DNA of 15,810 nucleotides from CALGLS01 sp047626155 (GTDB lineage: Bacteria > Bacteroidota > Bacteroidia > Chitinophagales > Saprospiraceae): positions 1-15,810 of the forward strand of contig JBLHRR010000137.1 in the NCBI GenBank assembly GCA_047626155.1, written 5' to 3'. Shown here in pieces: positions 1 to 5,985 of this stretch. Both the position numbers and the translations under genes were made by a program. Below the pieces are notes generated by a model. That model was given only the letters and a program-made list of their open reading frames with translations, was not told the DNA's origin and did no database searches. Numbering within the stretch: the first letter of the stretch is position 1; each line of letters begins with the position of its first letter.

Positions 1-117
1 GATGTCAATCCCTTTAAATGGCTGAAGGATGTGTTGGAGCGGATACCGATGCAGTCAATCAAACGGCTGGAGGAGTTGTTGCCCGGGAGGTGGGAGAAGG
101 AGGGGTGTGGTTCGTAA
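1..117 (+). CDS. IS66-family transposase, C-terminal fragment (5' end outside the window)
   Basis: Reading from base 1 in frame 1 gives 38 codons to the TAA at 115-117. The peptide begins DVNPFKWLKDVLERIP and contains KRLEELLPGRW. This matches the usual C-terminal tail of IS66-type (TnpC) transposases, where a NP-x-x-WL-x-D-V-L-x-R-I segment is followed by LLP-x-x-W shortly before the stop. That family moves IS66 elements, normally together with the small TnpA and TnpB proteins. The catalytic DDE domain would lie upstream, so whether the transposase is intact cannot be judged. I could not place the element's right inverted repeat in the AT-rich bases after the stop. The family call rests on this short tail alone. 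Confidence 0.72.
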   Translation, partial: DVNPFKWLKDVLERIPMQSIKRLEELLPGRWEKEGCGS

Positions 118-302
118 AACGGATACGTTGTAAATTCAAAATAGATCCAGCAGTAACAATTTCAGTCACGAATTTTTCATGGACTAAATATAATGGCAGG
201 ATCCTAATTGTTGAATAACAATTCTTAATAATACTATCTACTCATGGGATATAATGTTATATTTCGTGAGTAGATAGTTTGTTAATATCTAATTTAAATA
301 AA
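118..302. other. Intergenic stretch between the IS66 tail and the T9SS protein
   Basis: The first bases probably hold the right end of the IS66 element, but no terminal repeat can be defined from one side. A short inverted repeat, ATTGTT/AACAAT, lies at 207-222, and the large hairpin at 233-278 fills the part nearest the gene. No convincing Bacteroidota promoter (TTTG plus TAnnTTTG) is visible. Confidence 0.5.
233..278. repeat. 46-nt near-perfect palindrome / hairpin upstream of the T9SS gene
   Basis: The first 12 bases, ACTATCTACTCA, are exactly complementary to the last 12, TGAGTAGATAGT. The inner ATATAA at 249-254 also has its complement on the other side. The remaining mismatches are all transitions that give G-U pairs in RNA, so the 23-base arms could pair almost throughout. 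Only TTTGTT follows, so it is a poor intrinsic terminator. It sits 25 bases before the likely ATG and could be a regulatory hairpin, a protein-binding palindrome or a remnant left by a mobile element. Confidence 0.7.
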
Positions 303-1853
303 ATGGTTTCCATAAAAAAAATACTTTTACCCCTTCTTTTAATAGTATTAGTCATACCTCAACTAAAGAGTCAAACTATAGAATGGGAAAAAAACTTTGG
401 AGGAAGTGACAATGATTATTTGTTTTTCAATCAGCAAACAGATGACGGGGGATTTATTGCGGTAGGATCCACCGAGTCAACTGATGGAGATATAAGTGAG
501 AATGCTGGGTTTATGGATTATTGGATCATAAAAATTAATCAAAATGGTGAAATGGAATGGGAAAAAAACCTAGGAGGTACTGATTCTGAATCTGCTAGAT
601 ATGTAGAACAGACATCAGATGGAGGGTATATTTTATGTGGTAATTCAAAATCCAATGACGGAGACGTGGGAGGAAATAATGGAGATTCTGATTATTGGGT
701 TGTAAAACTTGATGAGGATGGAGAAATAATGTGGGAAAAAAATTATGGTGGAAGCAGTAATGATTTTGCATGGTCAATAAAACAAACAACAGATGAAGGC
801 TATATTGTTTCTGGTTACTCTGGCTCCAGTGACGGAGACGTTAGTGGGAATAACGGAAGTACTGATTATTGGATATTAAAGCTAGATGTTGATGGAGAGA
901 TAGTTTGGGATAAAAATTTAGGTGGATCTTCAAATGAAACAGCTCGTTACATTCAACAATCTGAAGATGGAGGATTCGTTGTCGCTGGATTTTCAAGATC
1001 CAATGATGGAGATGTAGGAGGAAATAATGGTGGTTTTGATTATTGGATAGTAAAGCTCAATTCGGATGGAGAAATAATGTGGGAAAAGAGCCTAGGAGGA
1101 TCAAACGATGAAATCGGTTGGTCGGTTGAGGAGCTTATTACTGGTGGCTATATCGTATGCGGTTATTCAAATTCCAATGATGGAGATGTGGGAGGAAATA
1201 ATGGTGGTTCTGATTATTGGATAGTAGGACTTGGTTCCGATGGAGAAATATTGTGGGAGAAGAATTATGGTGGGAGCAATAATGAATTTACCAATTCACT
1301 CCAACAAACTATTGACGGCGGATATATCATTGGTGGAAATTCAGGGTCACTTAACAGTGGTGACGTAGGAGGAAATAATGGTGGTTCTGATTACTGGATT
1401 GTGAAGGTTAATCAAACTGGTGAAATATTGTGGGAGAAAAACTTAGGAGGGACTGGCACAGAGGGACTTTGGTGGGTTCAACAAACTATAGATGAAGGCT
1501 ATATCATTGCTGGCTTTAGTGAATCAAATGACGGCGACGTAGGAGGTAATAATGGAATGGCTGATTATTGGATAGTAAAACTTGCTCCTCTAACCAGCAG
1601 TACTACTACACTCGCCAATGACAAGGGGGGAATTAGTATTCAACCTAATCCAAACAAAGGAATATTTTTTATTGAGTCAAATATATTAGGCAGCTCATTT
1701 GAAGTCGAAATTTATAATTCTTCGGGCAAGATAGTCTATACTCAAAGTGGTAACTCCAAGCAATTAAATCTACAGGGGATATCCAAAGGGATCTACACTT
1801 TAGTTGTGGTTTGTGATTCCGTTACTTATTCTAAATTGTTGTTACTTCAATAA
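303..1853 (+). CDS. Secreted seven-repeat (probable beta-propeller) protein with T9SS C-terminal sorting domain
   Basis: I choose the ATG at 303 over the TTG at 279 because it gives a clean signal peptide: MVSIKKIL, then a hydrophobic core, then PQLKSQ (516 residues). The mature part is seven consecutive repeats of about 58 residues. Each starts WEKNxGG, has a central QQTxDGGYIxxG, then SNDGDVGGNNG and DYWIVKL, and ends DGEI. Seven such units suggest a beta-propeller or a related all-beta solenoid. The last 80 or so residues (IQPNPNKG, then EIYNSSGKIVY, ISKGIYTLVV and a final KLLLLQ) are a type A sorting domain of the Bacteroidota type IX secretion system. That domain directs export across the outer membrane and cell-surface attachment or release. 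No catalytic motif is visible, so an adhesive or ligand-binding role is only a guess. The IS66 tail lies upstream, and a tiny ORF overlaps the stop codon. Confidence 0.88.
   Translation: MVSIKKILLPLLLIVLVIPQLKSQTIEWEKNFGGSDNDYLFFNQQTDDGGFIAVGSTESTDGDISENAGFMDYWIIKINQNGEMEWEKNLGGTDSESARYVEQTSDGGYILCGNSKSNDGDVGGNNGDSDYWVVKLDEDGEIMWEKNYGGSSNDFAWSIKQTTDEGYIVSGYSGSSDGDVSGNNGSTDYWILKLDVDGEIVWDKNLGGSSNETARYIQQSEDGGFVVAGFSRSNDGDVGGNNGGFDYWIVKLNSDGEIMWEKSLGGSNDEIGWSVEELITGGYIVCGYSNSNDGDVGGNNGGSDYWIVGLGSDGEILWEKNYGGSNNEFTNSLQQTIDGGYIIGGNSGSLNSGDVGGNNGGSDYWIVKVNQTGEILWEKNLGGTGTEGLWWVQQTIDEGYIIAGFSESNDGDVGGNNGMADYWIVKLAPLTSSTTTLANDKGGISIQPNPNKGIFFIESNILGSSFEVEIYNSSGKIVYTQSGNSKQLNLQGISKGIYTLVVVCDSVTYSKLLLLQ
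384..1590 (+). repeat. Seven tandem in-frame coding repeats, 174-nt period
   Basis: The TGG codon of each WEKN-like motif lies at 384, 558, 732, 906, 1080, 1254 and 1431. The spacing is exactly 174 bases five times and 177 once; the extra codon falls in the sixth unit, in the LNSGDVGG segment. Nucleotide similarity is highest over the part encoding GDVGGNNGGSDYWIV. This shows repeated tandem duplication with length constraint and some homogenisation between units. Confidence 0.9.
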
Positions 1854-2020
1854 TGTTTAAAATACAGTACCTTAATCTCATTCTTGAAATATTTATTGAT
1901 AATGGGCAAGATGTTTTTTACGGAGATTTTTTTTCTGAGAAGATTTATTCGAAATTGGAAGTAATGATGGATGGAGGTGAAGGGAAGTTGCTAGAAGGAA
2001 AAATGACAGGAGTGAAATGA
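1853..2020 (+). CDS. Small hypothetical ORF (55 aa) overlapping the preceding stop codon
   Basis: An ATG at 1853-1855 shares its A with the TAA stop of the T9SS gene (TAATG), the arrangement expected for translational coupling. The frame stays open for 55 codons to the TGA at 2018-2020. The peptide starts MFKIQYLNLILEIFIDNG and ends GKLLEGKMTGVK. It is rich in hydrophobic residues at the start and charged later, with no signal peptide, cysteine pattern or motif that I recognise. It could be a genuine small coupled gene, the decayed end of a longer gene whose front was replaced, or chance. An open frame of this length is not strong evidence in AT-rich DNA; the overlap is the main support. Confidence 0.3.
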   Translation: MFKIQYLNLILEIFIDNGQDVFYGDFFSEKIYSKLEVMMDGGEGKLLEGKMTGVK

Positions 2021-2075
2021 ATTTGGGGTTCTTATTAAGCATAAAAGATCGACGTCTTTAATTACAGTACACATT

Positions 2076-3158
2076 TCACCGCTCTTTCCCACCCTTCAAA
2101 CCCTCCTGATACTCCCTCAAAACTTCCATCTGCCCCTCATTCGCCAACCGCGCCTGCTTCGCCCAAGCCCCCGGATCAGCCAATCTATACCGGTCACCAG
2201 CAGCATTCAATATCTGCATAATATCCGCTTCTGTAGCCGAAGCTAATTTCGACCAATTGTCAATACCACCATCTTTTAGCAATTGCTCAATCTTAGGACC
2301 GATGCCCTCAATGATTTTCAAATCATCAAGCCGATAAGCTTCCGCTCCTCTGATTTTCTTGTAGCGTTTCTTTATTTTTGATTTATTTGCCGCACTCAAA
2401 CCTCTTTGCAAAAGAATCAGATCATCCCATTGACCAACCCGTGCCAGCGCAGCCTGTTGTGGCCAATTCGACGGATCGTGTACAATATACTTTGGGCCGG
2501 CCTTCGCTAATATGGCCTTGAGGTCAGCCGCAGAAGTCACCGCCAACCTTGTCCAAGTACTGATATCATTTTCCTTAAGTAGCTTTTCCAGCTTCGATCC
2601 AAGCCCCTCTATGATACTTAAATTACTAGGCACAAACACATTGTTATAATTGTTCTCCCGCTGACTTCTCTTTTTCGCTTTGATGATTTTTTGCGGCTTC
2701 CTTTTGTTAGGAAGTTCTTTGTCGAAGGCCTCGGCGGTACTTTTTTTCACAGAGAAATAAATCAATCCTTTCTCTGCTTGGTCCGCTGCCTCCATTTCTT
2801 TGATCAGCGAATTTGGAGGAGGCACTGGTTCGTAAATCATATTGGCCGAAGTACCTTTGAAGGTTTCCAAAGCTTTATATCTAATTTCCAGCTCCTTATG
2901 ATTATTACGCAGACTCTTTAATTCCGTATTCACCGACTCCCAGTCGAAGTGAACGGTACTAAGTTCTTCCTCCAGACTTTTAGCCTGTTGTTTCCAGTTC
3001 TTAACTTGTCCTTTGAGTTTTGTTTTTGTTTTATTTGTACGTACACTGTTATAAGTATACCAGAACAGGCAACCCAGCAGCCAGGCCAGTGTAAGGACTG
3101 GCAACACCTCAAGCGTACACTCCAAGCAGAAGTTGATTAAGTAATGCGGTTTGAGCAT
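2076..3158 (-). CDS. Membrane-anchored coiled-coil protein with two H3TH-like helix-hairpin-helix domains
   Basis: The frame can open at a TTG (3200), but the first ATG, at 3158, places a membrane segment near the N-terminus (about residues 17-35), giving 360 residues. Basic residues follow (R40, K43, K45, K47), so the rest should be cytoplasmic. Residues 45-100 are Lys/Glu/Gln-rich and look coiled-coil. After a variable linker come two copies of one domain. Residues 179-255 open NLSIIEGLGSKLEKLLKE and residues 280-356 open LKIIEGIGPKIEQLLKDG. Each has the helix-hairpin-helix signature (I-x-G-[IL]-G-x-K-[IL]-E-x-LL) and a matching tail (WPQQAALA, WAKQARLA). Such domains are annotated as flap-endonuclease-like H3TH domains and usually bind DNA non-specifically. 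No nuclease active site is seen. The gene lies downstream of the OmpA-like gene on the same strand, like the pair at 10537-12579. Confidence 0.8.
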   Translation of the reverse strand: MLKPHYLINFCLECTLEVLPVLTLAWLLGCLFWYTYNSVRTNKTKTKLKGQVKNWKQQAKSLEEELSTVHFDWESVNTELKSLRNNHKELEIRYKALETFKGTSANMIYEPVPPPNSLIKEMEAADQAEKGLIYFSVKKSTAEAFDKELPNKRKPQKIIKAKKRSQRENNYNNVFVPSNLSIIEGLGSKLEKLLKENDISTWTRLAVTSAADLKAILAKAGPKYIVHDPSNWPQQAALARVGQWDDLILLQRGLSAANKSKIKKRYKKIRGAEAYRLDDLKIIEGIGPKIEQLLKDGGIDNWSKLASATEADIMQILNAAGDRYRLADPGAWAKQARLANEGQMEVLREYQEGLKGGKER

Positions 3159-3277
3159 AGTTTCTAATATTATAGTTGCTTTCGGGTATGCACGTGGCAA
3201 TCCGTTTCATAGTATCCAATATTGAAATGTTCGGTGGGATGTGTGTGTAGGACTATTTGAAATCAAAACGTTAAATC

Positions 3278-3352
3278 CACGAACTGAGCGCTTTTTGATT
3301 TTGATTTCCATTTTTATTTTTTCAAGTTCAACTTCAAATCACTCAGTTCGTG
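3278..3352. repeat. Inverted repeat CACGAACTGAG / CTCAGTTCGTG
   Basis: Perfect 11-bp arms (3278-3288 and 3342-3352) enclose 53 bases. The right arm, read on the minus strand with its flanks, is TTTCACGAACTGAGTG. It is nearly identical to TTTTCACGAATTGAGTG on the plus strand at 8739-8755, so the arm is itself part of a dispersed repeat. Confidence 0.6.
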
Positions 3353-3520
3353 AAAGTAGTTAACCTCAACTTCTTCTTCATCTGGATCCTCAAATCGTTC
3401 GCTTAACGAATTCCTCTGCGCATTAAAGGAATTGAGGTAGAGGTGCTTTTGAAGTTGAAAAAGTCTTTGCGCTCGTTGCTGTGAAAAAAAAATCAAGCGA
3501 AGCGAGCAGCAGCATACTTT

Positions 3521-3550
3521 CGTTGCGTTTTTGTAGCGTCGTTGCGCTTA
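3521..3550 (+). repeat. 30-bp GTAGCG/GTTGCG repeat, copy 1
   Basis: This copy reads CGTTGCGTTTTTGTAGCGTC followed by GTTGCGCTTA. It matches the copy at 7680-7709 at 26 of 30 positions. It lies just downstream of the minus-strand OmpA-like gene (14 bases past its stop). The repeat contains three spaced GTWGCG words. Confidence 0.65.
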
Positions 3551-3563
3551 GATAGTTCACCAA

Positions 3564-4373
3564 CTACTTAATCTCCAAAACAACCCGTCTATTCTGATAT
3601 CGCCCTGCCTCTGTATCATTAGAAGCGATCGGTTCCTGCTCTCCTTTTGAGTTTACAACAATCTGTTCGCGGTCAACACCCTTTTGTCGAAGTATTCTTC
3701 TTATTCGCATCGCTCTGTTTTTAGCTAAGCGAAGATTCTTCCTTATCGTTCCTTCATTATCCGTGTGACCGGTAATGAAAATGACCTCTCCGCTTTCCTT
3801 TACCCTTTTAGCAACAGCGCTCAAATAATCATTAATAACAGTCTTCGAATCTTTCTTATCCGAATAAGTTGAAAAGAGAATCACAGCTTTTTGACCAAAG
3901 TCAATTACCTCAGAACCATTTTCGCTTAGTGGTATCCACTTTACAGAAAAACCAAGAGCAGAATTGCTTTCCGAATTCACTTCTTTTTGTACTTCCTTAC
4001 TGTTCAATCGGATTCGTTCATCCGGTAAGTCCAGTGTCAGTAATTTTCTAATGGCATCTGCACGAGCTAAACCCATATTATTGAATTCTTTAGTGCTTTC
4101 TTCTTTCAAAGAATATTCACCAGTTATTTCTAAAATATTGTCCTCCGACTTTCCTACTAACCAAGCTGTTTTTTCAGAATCAAAACCAGGGGTAATTATA
4201 GGTGCTGCATTCGACCAGCTAAAAGATAGCGGAATAGGAGCGGAAGCTATCGTCGCAACCACTTCAGTCGGAGAGCCGTAACAAGCCGCTTTGATGATGG
4301 AACAATAGCAATAGTGGCAAACAAAAAAATATAAGCCACTGGATAATAGTACTAATATGCTTTTAACCTTCAT
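3564..4373 (-). CDS. OmpA/Pal-family envelope protein with two OmpA-like segments (copy 1)
   Basis: The 269-residue product starts at the ATG at 4373 with MKVKSILVLLSSGLYFFVC, a hydrophobic segment that could be a signal peptide or an anchor. Cysteines at 19, 22, 24 and 31 are unusual, but no clean lipobox is present. The C-terminal 105 residues are a canonical OmpA-like peptidoglycan-binding domain: ILFSTYS, then FITGHTDNEGT (about 199-209), AKNRAMRIRRILRQKGV (217-233) and NRRVVLEI at the end. The Asp of TGHTDN and the Arg of the following helix are the residues that normally hold diaminopimelate. An earlier segment (about 82-125) is a degenerate version: EITGEYS, then MGLARADAIRKLLTLDLP. 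The role is probably periplasmic peptidoglycan binding. It is divergent to guaA, and the H3TH gene lies downstream. The protein at 10537 has the same unusual architecture. Confidence 0.83.
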   Translation of the reverse strand: MKVKSILVLLSSGLYFFVCHYCYCSIIKAACYGSPTEVVATIASAPIPLSFSWSNAAPIITPGFDSEKTAWLVGKSEDNILEITGEYSLKEESTKEFNNMGLARADAIRKLLTLDLPDERIRLNSKEVQKEVNSESNSALGFSVKWIPLSENGSEVIDFGQKAVILFSTYSDKKDSKTVINDYLSAVAKRVKESGEVIFITGHTDNEGTIRKNLRLAKNRAMRIRRILRQKGVDREQIVVNSKGEQEPIASNDTEAGRYQNRRVVLEIK

Positions 4374-4431
4374 TCAGAAAGCGAAGATAGGGAATAAATA
4401 GAAAAAGGAGGCTGTTTATGTTGACTTTACT

Positions 4432-4439
4432 TATATTTG
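4432..4439 (+). promoter_or_regulatory. Possible Bacteroidota -7 element (TATATTTG) before guaA
   Basis: TATATTTG fits the Bacteroidota housekeeping -7 consensus TAnnTTTG exactly. It ends five bases before the guaA ATG, which would put transcription start at or next to the start codon and make the mRNA leaderless. No clear TTTG -33 partner lies at the expected distance (CTG at 4412-4414 is the nearest), so this is tentative. Confidence 0.35.
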
Positions 4440-4443
4440 CCGC

Positions 4444-5985
4444 ATGGAGGAAAAAGTACTAATTCTTGACTTTGGGTCACAATACACCCAACTTATTGCC
4501 CGTCGAATTCGGGAGCTAAACATCTACTCTGAAATTGTTCCGTACAACAAAATTCCAGTACTGGATGATTCTATTAAAGCCGTCATATTATCGGGGAGCC
4601 CTTTTTCGGTAACGGAAGAGAAAGCATTACATCCGAATCTCGAAAAAATAATTAACGAACGACCAGTTTTGGCCATTTGTTATGGGGCGCAATATATTGC
4701 AAATTATTTTGGTGGAAAAGTGGAGCGTTCCGAAAAAAGAGAATACGGGAAGGCAAAACTTAACGTAAATGGAACGAATGATCCTTTCTTAAAGGAAGTC
4801 TCTTCTTCCAGTCAGGTTTGGATGTCTCATGGTGATACCATTATGGCATTGCCGGAACAATTTGAGATACTCGCCGGAACTGATGACATTCCAGTAGCTG
4901 CCTTCCGTTCAAAAGCAGCTGCCTTTATACATCCTGTTTATTGCATTCAATTTCATCCGGAGGTAACACATAGTTTGGAAGGAAAACTATTGTTGAAAAA
5001 CTTCTGTATCGATATTGCTGGTTGCAAAGGTACTTGGACACCTGCTGCTTTTGCAGAGGAAACTGTGGCTGCACTGAAGAAGCAAATCGGAGATGAAAAA
5101 GTCCTGATGGCTTTATCCGGAGGAGTAGATTCCACTGTAGCTGCAATGTTATTACATCGGGCAGTTGGTAAAAATTTATATTGCTTTTTCATTGACAATG
5201 GGTTATTGAGAAAAGGCGAATACGAAGAAGTTCTAGCGTCCTATGAAGGTATGGGTTTGAATATCAAAGGAATAGATGCAAAGCAAAAGTTCTGGTCTGA
5301 GTTGGCTGGCGTTTCTGATCCTGAGAAAAAACGAAAAATAATTGGACGATTGTTCATCGAAGCATTTGACGAACAATCTTCTGCACAAGATGATTTTAGT
5401 TGGTTGGGGCAAGGCACAATCTATCCGGATGTTATAGAATCCATTTCTGTTCATGGCCCAAGTGTCACCATCAAATCGCATCACAACGTAGGTGGTTTGC
5501 CTCCGGAAATGAAAATGAAAATAGTGGAGCCGCTTCGCATGTTATTTAAAGATGAAGTTAGAAAAGTGGGAGCGGAGTTAGATATCACTCCTGACATTTT
5601 AAACCGTCATCCATTCCCTGGCCCTGGTTTGGCCATCCGGATTTTAGGCCCAGTCAGTGAAGACAAAGTAAAATTATTACAAGAAGCAGATGCCGTTTTT
5701 ATCAATAACTTGAAAAAACACGATCTTTACGATAAGGTCTGGCAAGCTTGTACCATTTTGTTGCCCGTACAATCCGTAGGTGTGATGGGAGACGAAAGAA
5801 CCTATGAATTTACGATTGCCCTTCGAGCTGTTAATTCCATGGATGGGATGACCGCAGAATGGAGTAAATTGCCACATGAATTTCTGGCAACAGTTTCCAG
5901 TGAAATAATCAACAACGTAAAAGGAATAAATAGAGTAGTATATGACATCAGTACCAAACCACCCGCAACGATTGAGTGGGAATAA
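4444..5985 (+). CDS. guaA: GMP synthase (glutamine-hydrolysing)
   Basis: This enzyme converts XMP, ATP and glutamine to GMP, the last step of de novo guanine nucleotide synthesis in the cytoplasm. The 513-residue length is normal. The N-terminal class I glutamine amidotransferase begins VLILDFGSQYTQLIARRIRE. Its nucleophile is C79 in LAICYGAQ, with H171 and E173 in QFHPEVTH. The ATP pyrophosphatase part has the P-loop ALSGGVDST (about 223-231) and GKNLYCFFIDNGLLRKGE. The dimerisation/XMP-binding C-terminal domain has HPFPGPGLAIRILG and ends KPPATIEWE, the conserved tail. SGSP replaces the more common SGGP near residue 50; I see this as ordinary variation. The ATG at 4444 fits the family start. 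The next gene overlaps its 3' end by 44 bases. Confidence 0.98.
   Translation: MEEKVLILDFGSQYTQLIARRIRELNIYSEIVPYNKIPVLDDSIKAVILSGSPFSVTEEKALHPNLEKIINERPVLAICYGAQYIANYFGGKVERSEKREYGKAKLNVNGTNDPFLKEVSSSSQVWMSHGDTIMALPEQFEILAGTDDIPVAAFRSKAAAFIHPVYCIQFHPEVTHSLEGKLLLKNFCIDIAGCKGTWTPAAFAEETVAALKKQIGDEKVLMALSGGVDSTVAAMLLHRAVGKNLYCFFIDNGLLRKGEYEEVLASYEGMGLNIKGIDAKQKFWSELAGVSDPEKKRKIIGRLFIEAFDEQSSAQDDFSWLGQGTIYPDVIESISVHGPSVTIKSHHNVGGLPPEMKMKIVEPLRMLFKDEVRKVGAELDITPDILNRHPFPGPGLAIRILGPVSEDKVKLLQEADAVFINNLKKHDLYDKVWQACTILLPVQSVGVMGDERTYEFTIALRAVNSMDGMTAEWSKLPHEFLATVSSEIINNVKGINRVVYDISTKPPATIEWE

Larger units (their letters stand above)
3159..3563. other. Intergenic spacer packed with inverted repeats between ompA-like and H3TH genes
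   Basis: No convincing gene is present. CACGAACTGAG (3278-3288) is complementary to CTCAGTTCGTG (3342-3352). TTCAACTTCAAA near 3327 has its complement near 3450. AATTCCT (3410-3416) faces AGGAATT (3427-3433). A member of the 30-bp GTTGCG/GTAGCG repeat family lies at 3521-3550. Words from this spacer recur at 8740-8756. Any transcript joining the two minus-strand genes would carry these structures, which could uncouple their expression. Confidence 0.6.

Noticed and set aside
18..218. 66-codon plus-strand ORF overlapping the IS66 transposase tail
   Set aside because: It is in another frame from the transposase tail, which has a clear family match, and its product has no recognisable features.
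595..789. Minus-strand ORF rich in His, Phe and Leu inside the T9SS repeat gene
   Set aside because: Its composition is the antisense reading of the Gly/Asp/Asn-rich repeats; the plus-strand reading is clearly coding.
384..1590. CRISPR-like regular spacing
   Set aside because: The 174-base period is in frame, both repeat and intervening parts code for a conserved protein unit, and no short identical repeats with unique spacers exist.
3314..3496. 60-codon minus-strand ORF between the OmpA-like and H3TH genes, with an acidic EDPDEEEVEV stretch
   Set aside because: It starts at a TTG, lies within nested inverted repeats, and contains the TTTCACGAAYTGAGTG word that is non-coding at 8739-8755. 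It could be a real small protein, but evidence for repeat DNA is stronger.
3964..4281. 105-codon plus-strand ORF opposite the first OmpA-like gene
   Set aside because: Antisense shadow of a well-supported OmpA-domain gene; no motif or signal sequence.
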